A program made the position numbers and the translations under genes. A stretch of DNA of 64,000 nt from Lentzea jiangxiensis (GTDB taxonomy: Bacteria > Actinomycetota > Actinomycetes > Mycobacteriales > Pseudonocardiaceae): assembly GCF_900104175.1 (NCBI RefSeq), contig NZ_FNIX01000028.1:1-64000 (forward strand), given 5' to 3'. The notes beneath the pieces are model-generated. The model was not told the DNA's origin. It made no database searches and was given only the letters and a program-made list of their open reading frames with translations. Positions 48,941 to 56,819 of this stretch are shown piece by piece. The number at the start of each line of letters is the position of its first letter. The stretch's first letter is position 1.

Positions 48941-51900
48941 GCAGGTGGCGGCTGCACCGCGGCGGCGTGGTCAACATCTGGCAGTACACCGAGCAGACGT
49001 TCGACTTCTCCGGTGGCCGCGCGATCTTCCAGGGCACCAACGGCTCCGGCAAGTCCCGCACGCTCGAGCTGCTGCTCCCGCTGTGCCTGGACGGCGACCT
49101 GCGCCAGCTCGGCTCGAAGGGCTTCGACACCGTCAGCCTGCGGCGCCTCATGCTGGACGACTACGACGGCGGCCCGAACCGCATCGGCTACGCGTGGGTC
49201 GAGCTGATCCGCGAGGCCGCCGACCACAGCGGCAACGAGTACCTGACGTGCGGCCTGGGCGTGAAGGCGTCGAAGACCTCGCAGGCGATCACGGACTCGT
49301 GGCGCTTCGTCACGCCCCTGCGCGTGGGCGCGGAGCTGCAGCTCGCGGGCCCGGAACGCGTCCCGCACGGCCCGGCCCAGCTGCGCGACCTCATCGGCGC
49401 GGACTGCATGTTCGAGGAGCCGGCGTTCCGCGCGAAGGTCGCCGAGACTGTCTACGGCGTGCCCGCGGCCCGCTACGGCGACCTGCTGCACCTCCAGCGG
49501 ACGCTGCGCAACCCGGACGTCGGCCTGAAGGTGCTGGAGGGCCAGCTGGAGCAGATCCTCTCCGACGCGCTGCCGCCGCTGGACCAGGCGATGGTCGAGC
49601 AGCTGGCGACGTCGTTCGACGACCTGGAGTCGATCCGCGAGAACATCGTGCGCCTGTCCTCAGCGGACAGTGCGCTGGGCACGTTCCTCAAGACCTACCG
49701 GGACTACGCGTTCGGCGGTCTGCGCTCGGCCTCCGAACGGCTGGAGGCCGCCGAGAAGTCCGTGGCGAAGCTCCAGCGCGAGCAGGCGAAGCTGACGCAG
49801 GAGCTCGACGTCACGCGGGTGGAGCGCGCGGCGGCCGAGCAGGCCCTCGCCGGCATGGAGACCGGCGAGCAGCAGGCCGAGGAGACCATCGCGGCGCTGA
49901 AGGAGCTGCCGGCGTTCCGCGACCTGCAGGACCTCAAGACGCGCGAGAACCTGGTGGCGGAGAAGCGTTCCTCCGCCGTCGCCGCTCTCGAGACGGCGCA
50001 GCGCCAGCGCGCCCGGGAGGACGCGGCCGTCGACACCGTGCTGCGGCTGCTGCGGCGGCTGGCGGAGGACCTCCAGGCCGCGGACGCGCTGAGCGACCCG
50101 CTGCGCGAGAACCTGCGCCTGGCGGGCATGGACGCCGGCCTGGCGCCGGAGGTGCCGCAGGTCCCGGCGGCCGAGGCCACGACGACGACGGACGCCGTGC
50201 GCGCCAAGCCGGATCCGGAGGCCGGGCCGCTGCCGGTCGAACGCCGCGTGCCGCCCGCCGCCGCCACCGAGGACGTGCTGGCCGCACTGGACTCGGTGGT
50301 CGACCAGGCCGCCGGCATCGTCTCCCTGGCACGTCAGCGGGGTGCGCTCGCCCTGGCGCTGCACGAGCAGGCACTGGCCCTGGACGCGCAGCAGCGCGAG
50401 GTGGAGTCGTTGCGGCAGAAGGCCCGCGACTCCCAGCTCGGCGCGACCGAGTCGACGTCGCTGCGCAACCAGGAGGCGCAGGAGCTCGCCGAGGTCGTGC
50501 GGGCCTGGCTGGAGCAGGTCGAGGTGTGGGCGTCGAGCGGCCCGCTGCACGACGAACGTCCCGCCGAGGCGCTGCGGCTGCCCGGGACCGCCGATCCGGC
50601 CGCCGCGAAGGAGCTGAGCGCGGCCGCACGCGAGTGGGCGGCACCGCTGGTGCGGAAGGCCCGCGACGCCGCGCACGCCTTCACGCAGCAACGCGCCGAG
50701 CTGCGCGCCCGCCTGGACGCGCTGGACGAGGAACTGGTCGGGCTGCGGTCGGGCGACGAGCGCGTGCCGGTGCCGGGGCAGTACGTCTCCGCGAACCGCG
50801 ACGCCTCCCAGGGCGCGCCGTTCTACCGCCTGGTCGACTTCGCGCCGTCGCTGACCGACGCCGACCGCGCCGGACTGGAGGCCGCGCTGCAGGCGAGCGG
50901 CCTGCTCGACGCCTGGGTGACGCTGGCGGACACCGAGCTGAACGACGTGCTGGCCGTGGCGAGCTCACCGGTCGGCGGCCGCACCCTCGCGGACGTGCTC
51001 GTGCCCGCGGTCGAGGGTTCACCGGTGCCGGAGGGGTTCGTCGCGGACCTGCTGCGGGCGGTGTCGCTGGACGACCGGGACACGTTGAGCCTCACCACGG
51101 ACGGCGTGTGGCGCTCGGGCGTGCTGACCGGCCGCTGGACCAAGCCGGAGGCCGAGTTCATCGGCGCGGGCGCACGGCAGGCGGCCCGTGACCGGCGCAT
51201 CGCCGCGCTCGAAGAGGAACTCGCCGATCTCCGGGCCCGGCTCGGCACCGCCGAGGACGAGCTGGCCCGCGCCCACGAGCACGTCGCCACCTGGGAGGCG
51301 CACCTGGCGGCGTTCCCCGGCGACGGCGAGCTGATCGCGAAGCACAGCCGCGTCCAGGCCGCCGAGGAGTCGGCCGCGCGGTCGCGGCAGCGCACGTTCG
51401 AGCTGCGGGAGGCGCTGGAGGACGCCGGTTCCCGGTTGGAGGCGGCGCGGTCGGAGCTGACCCGCCAGGCCGGTGACGCCGGGCTGCCCCCGGACACCGA
51501 GGCGCTGCGGCAGGCCCGCGCGGCCGCGGGTGAGGCCCGGCGGACCGCCGACCTGCTCGGCGACGCGGTGAGGAGGCGCTGCCGGGAAACGATCTCCGAC
51601 CTCACCGACGCCTCGCACCGCTACCACGAGGCCGTCGCCGAGCGGCAGGCCGCGGAGGCCGACGCCGACAGCCGCTGCGTCGACCACGCGGCCCAGGCCG
51701 GCACCCTCGCCGAGCTCACCGACGCGGTCGGCGGTGAGGCCAGGGAGATCAGCGAGCAGCTCACGTCGCTGGAGAGGTCGCGCAGGAAGATGCGCGAGGA
51801 CCTCAAGGGCGTGCGCGAGAGCATCACGACCGCGCGCGAGCAGGCGGCGAAGCTGGAAGCGTTGCTGGAGACCAACACCACGCAGGTCGCCGAAGCCGCC

Positions 51901-52989
51901 GAGGCGAAGCAGCGGGCGAGCGCCAACTTCACGGCGGCCGTGCGCGCGCCGGGGTTGGTCGCGGCCGCGTTCCCGGACCGGGAGGGCGCCGGCGACGAGG
52001 CGTCGGTGCGGGCGTCGATCGCGGAGACCCCGGACCGCCGCGGCGGCACCGAGGCGACCGTGATCGCGAAGCTGCAGGCGTTGCAGACCTCGCTGGCGGG
52101 AAGCCACGACATCGCCGCCGAGCACCACGCGGGCCTGCTGACCGTGACGGTGACCGGCGAGGAGGGCGCGAAGCCCGTCGCCGTCGCCGCCCGCCAGGTC
52201 ACGACGAAGCTGGCCGAGCAGCGCGGGTTCCTCGACGAGCGCTACCAGGGCATCTTCGCCGACTACCTGATCCGCGACCTGGCCGAGTGGCTGCGCGGCC
52301 AGATCACCGTCGCCGAGGACCTGACCAAGCGCATGAACGAGGTCCTCGGCCAGGCCCGCTCCAGCCAGGGCGTGCACGTCAAGCTGGCGTGGAAGTCGTC
52401 CGGTGCCCTGGACGACTCGACGCGGCAAGCGCTTGCGCTCGTGCGGCTGCCGTTCGGCGAACGCACGCCCGAGCAGGACGCCACGCTGCGCCGCGTCTTC
52501 ACCGAACGGATCGAGAACGAGCGCGACACGCACTCCGGCGGCTACGCCGAGATCCTGTCGCGCGCCCTCGACTACCGCACGTGGCACCAGTTCACCGTGA
52601 CCGTCGCCGACACGGGCCCGGACGGCAACCCGCGCGAACGGCGGCTGCGGCAGCTCTCGTCCGGCGAGACCCGCCTGATCTCGTACGTGACGCTGTTCGC
52701 GGCCGCCGCGAGCTTCTACGACGCCGTGAGCGACGAGTTCGACCCGCTGCGGCTGGTGCTGCTCGACGAGGCCTTCGAACGCCTCGACGACCCGACCATC
52801 GCGCGCATGCTGGGCCTGCTGGTCGACCTCGACATGGACTGGGTGATCACCTGGCCGAGCGGCTGGGGCGTGTCCGACAAGATCCCGCGCATGCACATCT
52901 ACGACGTGCTGCGGCCCAAGAACGGTCGTGGTGTCGCGTGCACGCAGACCACGTGGGACGGCGCGGCCCTGGACCGGGTCGACCCCTAG
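48937..52989 (+). CDS. jetC: Wadjet JetC-like SMC ATPase (TIGR02680)
   Basis: A 1350-residue SMC/SbcC-type ATPase that would extrude DNA loops and detect small circular DNA. It has an N-terminal ABC half with Walker A GTNGSGKS (33-40), two long coiled-coil arms (about 270-500 and 760-1000) around a hinge-like region (VPGQYVSANRDASQGAPFYR), and a C-terminal half with signature LSSGETRL (about 1240) and Walker B LVLLDEAFERLDD (1273-1285). All ATPase motifs look intact. It is coupled to jetB by ATGA. A 114-bp gap separates it from jetD. Confidence 0.93.
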   Translation: MSRWRLHRGGVVNIWQYTEQTFDFSGGRAIFQGTNGSGKSRTLELLLPLCLDGDLRQLGSKGFDTVSLRRLMLDDYDGGPNRIGYAWVELIREAADHSGNEYLTCGLGVKASKTSQAITDSWRFVTPLRVGAELQLAGPERVPHGPAQLRDLIGADCMFEEPAFRAKVAETVYGVPAARYGDLLHLQRTLRNPDVGLKVLEGQLEQILSDALPPLDQAMVEQLATSFDDLESIRENIVRLSSADSALGTFLKTYRDYAFGGLRSASERLEAAEKSVAKLQREQAKLTQELDVTRVERAAAEQALAGMETGEQQAEETIAALKELPAFRDLQDLKTRENLVAEKRSSAVAALETAQRQRAREDAAVDTVLRLLRRLAEDLQAADALSDPLRENLRLAGMDAGLAPEVPQVPAAEATTTTDAVRAKPDPEAGPLPVERRVPPAAATEDVLAALDSVVDQAAGIVSLARQRGALALALHEQALALDAQQREVESLRQKARDSQLGATESTSLRNQEAQELAEVVRAWLEQVEVWASSGPLHDERPAEALRLPGTADPAAAKELSAAAREWAAPLVRKARDAAHAFTQQRAELRARLDALDEELVGLRSGDERVPVPGQYVSANRDASQGAPFYRLVDFAPSLTDADRAGLEAALQASGLLDAWVTLADTELNDVLAVASSPVGGRTLADVLVPAVEGSPVPEGFVADLLRAVSLDDRDTLSLTTDGVWRSGVLTGRWTKPEAEFIGAGARQAARDRRIAALEEELADLRARLGTAEDELARAHEHVATWEAHLAAFPGDGELIAKHSRVQAAEESAARSRQRTFELREALEDAGSRLEAARSELTRQAGDAGLPPDTEALRQARAAAGEARRTADLLGDAVRRRCRETISDLTDASHRYHEAVAERQAAEADADSRCVDHAAQAGTLAELTDAVGGEAREISEQLTSLERSRRKMREDLKGVRESITTAREQAAKLEALLETNTTQVAEAAEAKQRASANFTAAVRAPGLVAAAFPDREGAGDEASVRASIAETPDRRGGTEATVIAKLQALQTSLAGSHDIAAEHHAGLLTVTVTGEEGAKPVAVAARQVTTKLAEQRGFLDERYQGIFADYLIRDLAEWLRGQITVAEDLTKRMNEVLGQARSSQGVHVKLAWKSSGALDDSTRQALALVRLPFGERTPEQDATLRRVFTERIENERDTHSGGYAEILSRALDYRTWHQFTVTVADTGPDGNPRERRLRQLSSGETRLISYVTLFAAAASFYDAVSDEFDPLRLVLLDEAFERLDDPTIARMLGLLVDLDMDWVITWPSGWGVSDKIPRMHIYDVLRPKNGRGVACTQTTWDGAALDRVDP

Positions 52990-53094
52990 GAGGGCACCTC
53001 GGTGTTCAACGGGGCCGCGACCTCGCGCACCGTGACGGCACCCGGTCCGTCGCGCGATCTCCCGGGCGGCGTCGACCGCCCCCTCCGGGAGGCC

Positions 53095-53100
53095 TAGGTT
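53095..53100 (+). promoter_or_regulatory. jetD internal -10 element
   Basis: TAGGTT ends 6 nt before the GTG at 53107, the usual leaderless spacing of this genome. It gives jetD a promoter of its own inside the operon. The preceding CCTCCGGGAGG could fold as a short hairpin. Confidence 0.5.
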
Positions 53101-53106
53101 GGGGTG

Positions 53107-54126
53107 GTGACCGAGTACGACCGCCCCGAGCTCGAAGCCTTCTGGCGCCTCGCCCGCGAGACGGTGGAGGGTGGCGGCCGCTCGGCGTTCAGCTTCCGCG
53201 TCGAGGACGCGGAGACCGCCACCGCCCTCGGTGAGCTGCTGCGCAAGCCGATCGCCCACCCGGCACGCCGGCAGATCTCGCTGGCACGCCTGGACGAACA
53301 CCTCCGCGCGCACGGCAGCACGTTGCCCGAGGTGCTGGAGTCGGTGCACGGCAGGCCGATCGGCCTGTCCACCACCCAGGAGGCCTCGACGGCCGGTGCC
53401 GTGCTGAGGTTCGCCCTGCGCGAGCACGGGCTGCTCAACGAGCCGTGGGCCGCCGAGTGGATCGAGCACGTGCGCCGGTACGGCAAGATCCCGCAGCCCG
53501 CGCTGCCGATGATCGCGAACCAGGCCGCGGCGATCCTCGCCCGGCTGCGCCCGGAGCCGCGGCGGTGGACGACGCGTTTCGCGTTGGCGGGCAACGACCT
53601 CGACGACGGCAGGCCGCTCACGCGGATCGTCCACAGGGCGCTGTCGCTGGCGGGGCTCGACTGGGAGCGGGCCGGGGTGCTCCGCGACGCCTACGGCGAC
53701 CCGGTCCTGACCTCGCGGGGCTACCTGACGCTGAACGACACCCTCGAGGCGGACGAGGTCACCGTCGTCCGCAACCCCCGCCTGCTCGAGTCCGGCCTGC
53801 CCGGCCCGCTGGTGGTGCTCCCGCACGGCCTGACGCCGCAGGCGAAGCACCACCTGGACGGCAAGACCGTGCTGTGCCACAACGACTTCACGCCGGACGG
53901 CATCCGGGTCGTGAACGAGGTCCTCGCCTGGACCGGTGGAACGGCGTGGCGGATGTCCTCAGCCGACTACCGGGGGGCCGTCGCCACGCTGATCGCACGC
54001 GGCGTGGAGCTGCCGACGCTGAACAGCCGCCCGGTGGAGGCGAGCTGGGACCCCGACCTCGCCGCGACCTTGGCCACCACCGGGCTGGTGGTCACCGAGG
54101 AGCACGTGCTGCCGTCACTGCTCTGA
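53107..54126 (+). CDS. jetD: Wadjet JetD-like protein (TIGR02679) with altered Toprim residues
   Basis: A 339-residue protein in the jetD position. In TIGR02679/DUF2399 the C-terminal Toprim domain carries, as I recall, an ENP motif (catalytic Glu) and HGDFDWPG (metal-binding DxD), and cleaves the extruded plasmid. Here the matching stretches read VVRNPRLLE (Arg222 in place of Glu) and CHNDFTPDG (Asp260 kept, Thr262 in place of the second Asp), followed by a well-conserved GGTAWRMSSADY. Fold and family are recognisable but nuclease chemistry is doubtful. GTG 53107 is preferred over 53104 by promoter spacing. The end overlaps marR by 12 bp. Confidence 0.8.
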   Translation: MTEYDRPELEAFWRLARETVEGGGRSAFSFRVEDAETATALGELLRKPIAHPARRQISLARLDEHLRAHGSTLPEVLESVHGRPIGLSTTQEASTAGAVLRFALREHGLLNEPWAAEWIEHVRRYGKIPQPALPMIANQAAAILARLRPEPRRWTTRFALAGNDLDDGRPLTRIVHRALSLAGLDWERAGVLRDAYGDPVLTSRGYLTLNDTLEADEVTVVRNPRLLESGLPGPLVVLPHGLTPQAKHHLDGKTVLCHNDFTPDGIRVVNEVLAWTGGTAWRMSSADYRGAVATLIARGVELPTLNSRPVEASWDPDLAATLATTGLVVTEEHVLPSLL

Positions 54127-54582
54127 CGGTGCGAACCTCTTCACGTCCCACCGGTCGTGCCCCTCCATCAGCTTGCGCCCGATCCGCCGCAGGTCGGCGA
54201 GGTCGCGCTCGCTGAGCAACTCGGTGAACTCCTCGGCCAGTGACGCCCGGTAGACCCGCGCCGTCGTCCCCACGCACGCCTCCTCGCCCTCAGGCGTGAG
54301 CACCGCGATGACCAGCCGCCGGTTGTCCGCGGGCTGCTCCCTGCTCACCCAACCGCGCTGGACCAGCCGTTCGACCAAGCGCGTCACACCGGACGGGCTG
54401 ACGTCGAGCAGCTCGACGAGCTCGGACATCTGCAGCCGACCGCCGTTGTGGTGAAGCTGGTAGAGCGCCACGTGTTCCAGCAACGAGCACCCGGCCTCGG
54501 CCTCCATGCGCCGCCCCAGCGCGGCCTTCACGGCGTCCACGCCCTGCTGCACGTACAGCCACGAATAGATCGGCTCCGTCAC
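54115..54582 (-). CDS. MarR-family transcriptional regulator
   Basis: A 155-residue winged-helix repressor-type protein: SLLEHVALYQLHHNGGRLQM, recognition region LLDVSPSGVTRLVERLVQRG and wing DNRRLVIAVLTPEGE. It diverges from the FAD-monooxygenase gene and presumably controls it. The minus-strand -10 TAGGAT (54589-54594) is 6 nt from the GTG at 54582; a GTG one codon earlier is possible. The 3' end overlaps jetD by 12 bp, but the regulator is unlikely to belong to the Wadjet system. Confidence 0.92.
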   Translation of the reverse strand: MTEPIYSWLYVQQGVDAVKAALGRRMEAEAGCSLLEHVALYQLHHNGGRLQMSELVELLDVSPSGVTRLVERLVQRGWVSREQPADNRRLVIAVLTPEGEEACVGTTARVYRASLAEEFTELLSERDLADLRRIGRKLMEGHDRWDVKRFAPSEQ

Positions 54583-54602
54583 CACCTCATCCTAAAACAC
54601 GT

Positions 54603-54646
54603 TTGACGGAGAGATGTTTTCACGCTCAAATGTTGAGCATGAAAAC
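54603..54646 (+). promoter_or_regulatory. Monooxygenase promoter with palindromic MarR operator
   Basis: TTGACG (54603-54608), 17 nt, TCAAAT (54626-54631) form the promoter. A 14-bp inverted repeat with one mismatch (GTTTTCACGCTCAA, ATG, TTGAGCATGAAAAC; 54616-54646) covers the -10 and the start codon, an ideal site for a dimeric MarR repressor. Confidence 0.65.
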
Positions 54647-55844
54647 CTCAGTGGACGTCACCGTCGTCGGCGCGGGCCCGGTCGGCCTCCTGCTGGCCTG
54701 CGAACTGGCCCTCCAGGGCGTCCGCACCACCGTGCTGGAACGCCTGACCGCCCAGGCGGACACCATCAAGGCCCAGATGATCAGCGGCCTGACCCGTCAG
54801 ATGCTCGGCATGCGCGGCCTGGGCCCCGCGATCGACGCCGCGAGCGAGGAGGAGGCGGACCGCCTCGCGTGGAACCCGCGGCGCTCCACCGGCCACTTCG
54901 CGGGACTGTTCAAACTGGACGGTCTGCCGCTGGTGATGCTGTCGCAGCAGGCGTTGGAACGGATCCTCGAAGCCCGCGCCCTCGACCTGGGCGTGGAGAT
55001 CCGCCGCGGCGTCGAGGTCACCGACCTCGGCCTGGGCTCGGAGTACGTGGTGGGCTGCGACGGCGGCCGCAGCACCGTCCGCCGGCTCGCGGGCTTCGAC
55101 TTCCCCGGCACCGGCCCCACCCTGACCGGCTACCAGGCGGTCGTCGACCTGGAGGGCGACCTCCCGCACGGCTGGCACCGCACCCCGCGGGGCGTCCACG
55201 CGTCAGGTCCGTTGCAGGGCCGCGTCATGCTCATCGAGTACGACGGTCCGCCGGCGACGCGCGACGTGACCCGCGAGGCGCTGGAAGCCGCGTTGCGCCG
55301 GGTGAGCGGCCGCGACGTCCGGATCACGCACGTCCACACCGCCACCACCTGGACCGACAACACCCGCCAGGCCACCACTTACCGCCGCGACAACGTCCTG
55401 CTGGCGGGCGACGCCGCCCACGTGCACTCGCCGTTCGGCGGCCAGGGCCTCAACCTGGGCCTGCAGGACGCCCTCAACCTGGGCTGGAAGCTCGCCACCG
55501 GGGACTCCGCGCTGATCGACACCTACACCGCCGAACGCCATCCGGTGGCCGACCGCGTGCTGCGCAACACCCTGGCCCAGGTGGCGTTGACCCGCCCCGA
55601 CCCCCGGTCCCGCGAACTTCACTCCCTGATGAGCGACCTGCTCGACCTGCCGGAGGTGAAGGCGCGGATCTCGGCGATGGTGCAGGGCACCGACATCCGC
55701 TACGAGACCGGGTGCGACCACCCGCTGGCGGGCACGTTCCTGCCTGGGCTCGACCTCGCCGACGGCAAGGGCGCCACGACCGCGGTCGACGGCCGGGAAG
55801 CGGTGGTCCGCCCCGACGGGTACATCGCGCGAGTCGGGCGATGA
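54639..55844 (+). CDS. FAD-dependent aromatic monooxygenase (PheA/TfdB type), short form
   Basis: A 401-residue flavoprotein. The dinucleotide fold VTVVGAGPVGLLLACELALQG lies at the N-terminus. The DG motif VGCDGGRSTVRR and the second FAD motif LLAGDAAHVHSPFGGQGLNL follow. Such enzymes hydroxylate phenols or polyketides, or inactivate rifamycin and tetracycline. Most have a thioredoxin-like C-terminal domain; here the protein ends about 100 residues earlier, as in some antibiotic-modifying forms. ATG at 54639 is the third in-frame ATG and fits the leaderless promoter. The divergent MarR gene suggests induction by a small aromatic ligand. Confidence 0.88.
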   Translation: MKTSVDVTVVGAGPVGLLLACELALQGVRTTVLERLTAQADTIKAQMISGLTRQMLGMRGLGPAIDAASEEEADRLAWNPRRSTGHFAGLFKLDGLPLVMLSQQALERILEARALDLGVEIRRGVEVTDLGLGSEYVVGCDGGRSTVRRLAGFDFPGTGPTLTGYQAVVDLEGDLPHGWHRTPRGVHASGPLQGRVMLIEYDGPPATRDVTREALEAALRRVSGRDVRITHVHTATTWTDNTRQATTYRRDNVLLAGDAAHVHSPFGGQGLNLGLQDALNLGWKLATGDSALIDTYTAERHPVADRVLRNTLAQVALTRPDPRSRELHSLMSDLLDLPEVKARISAMVQGTDIRYETGCDHPLAGTFLPGLDLADGKGATTAVDGREAVVRPDGYIARVGR

Positions 55845-55868
55845 GCCGCGGCCGGGGCGACCGAACGG

Positions 55869-56819
55869 CTAGGCCTCGGCGCCCGACCAGCTCTGCAGCA
55901 TCCGGAACGCGATCGACGCACCACCGGCGAGGCCGAGGCCCGGAACGCTGCCCGGTTCCTCGATGGCTCGCCGCACGTCCGCCCGCGAGACCCACTTGGC
56001 CTCGGCGATCTCGCCCTCCGCGAGCCGCAACGGCTCGGCGGGGTCGGCCACCGCCTCGAACCCGATCATCAGCGACCGCGGGAACGGCCACGGCTGGGAG
56101 CCGAGGTAGCGGATGTCGTGGACGGCGACCCCGACCTCCTCGTCGATCTCGCGCGCCACGCAGGCCTCCAGCGACTCGCCCGCCTCGACGAAGCCGGCGA
56201 GGACGGAGAACCGCCCTTCCGGCCACTCCGGGCCGCGGGCCACCAGGACCTGGTCGGCGCCGTCGTGGACCAGGCAGATCACCGCGGCGTCGGTGCGCGG
56301 GTACTCCTCGCGGCCGCATCCCGAGCACACCGACGTCCAGCCGGACTTCTCCAGCACGGTCCGCGCGCCGCACTTGGCGCAGTACTTGCCGAGGCGGTGC
56401 CACTGGAACAGCGCGGCGGCGGTCGTGAGGAGGCCCGTCCCCAGGTCGTCCAGGGTCGCGCCCGCCTGCCGCAGGTCGAGCCACTGCGGCTCGTCCGTGA
56501 GCTCCGGCGGGCCCCAGGCGCGGCCGGCCGGTGCCGCCTCGCCCTCCTCGGCGGGCATCAGGACGGCGAAGTACGCCACGCCGTCCTGCTCACCCAGCAG
56601 GACGGCGTGCACGGGCGGCTGGTCGCCGAACTCGACGGCCGGGCGGTCGACCACCCGCGTGCCGCGGTCGGCGACCAGGGTGCGGCCGCGCGTGTCGACG
56701 ACCAGCATGCGCGCCTTGGGCCAGAGCGCGGCGAGCTTCTCGTCGTCGCCGCGCAACGGCTCGCACCTGTCGACCGCGGACCGCGACAGCGCGGGCAGAC
56801 CGGCCAGTTCGAAGCTCAC
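55869..56819 (-). CDS. nudC: NAD(+) diphosphatase / NADH pyrophosphatase with zinc ribbon
   Basis: A 316-residue Nudix hydrolase that splits NAD(H) to NMN(H) and AMP and can remove NAD caps from RNA. An N-terminal domain of about 150 residues is followed by a zinc ribbon (CAKCG, CSGCG) and the Nudix box GFVEAGESLEACVAREIDEE. SQPWPFPRSLMIGF is the NudC-specific substrate motif. The GTG start overlaps the M16 gene stop by 4 nt, so it is the last gene of a coupled operon. Confidence 0.95.
   Translation of the reverse strand: MSFELAGLPALSRSAVDRCEPLRGDDEKLAALWPKARMLVVDTRGRTLVADRGTRVVDRPAVEFGDQPPVHAVLLGEQDGVAYFAVLMPAEEGEAAPAGRAWGPPELTDEPQWLDLRQAGATLDDLGTGLLTTAAALFQWHRLGKYCAKCGARTVLEKSGWTSVCSGCGREEYPRTDAAVICLVHDGADQVLVARGPEWPEGRFSVLAGFVEAGESLEACVAREIDEEVGVAVHDIRYLGSQPWPFPRSLMIGFEAVADPAEPLRLAEGEIAEAKWVSRADVRRAIEEPGSVPGLGLAGGASIAFRMLQSWSGAEA

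Noticed and set aside
54614..56428. 604-codon plus-strand frame
   Set aside because: It is an alternative frame of the monooxygenase running antisense into nudC, with low-complexity Arg/Pro composition.
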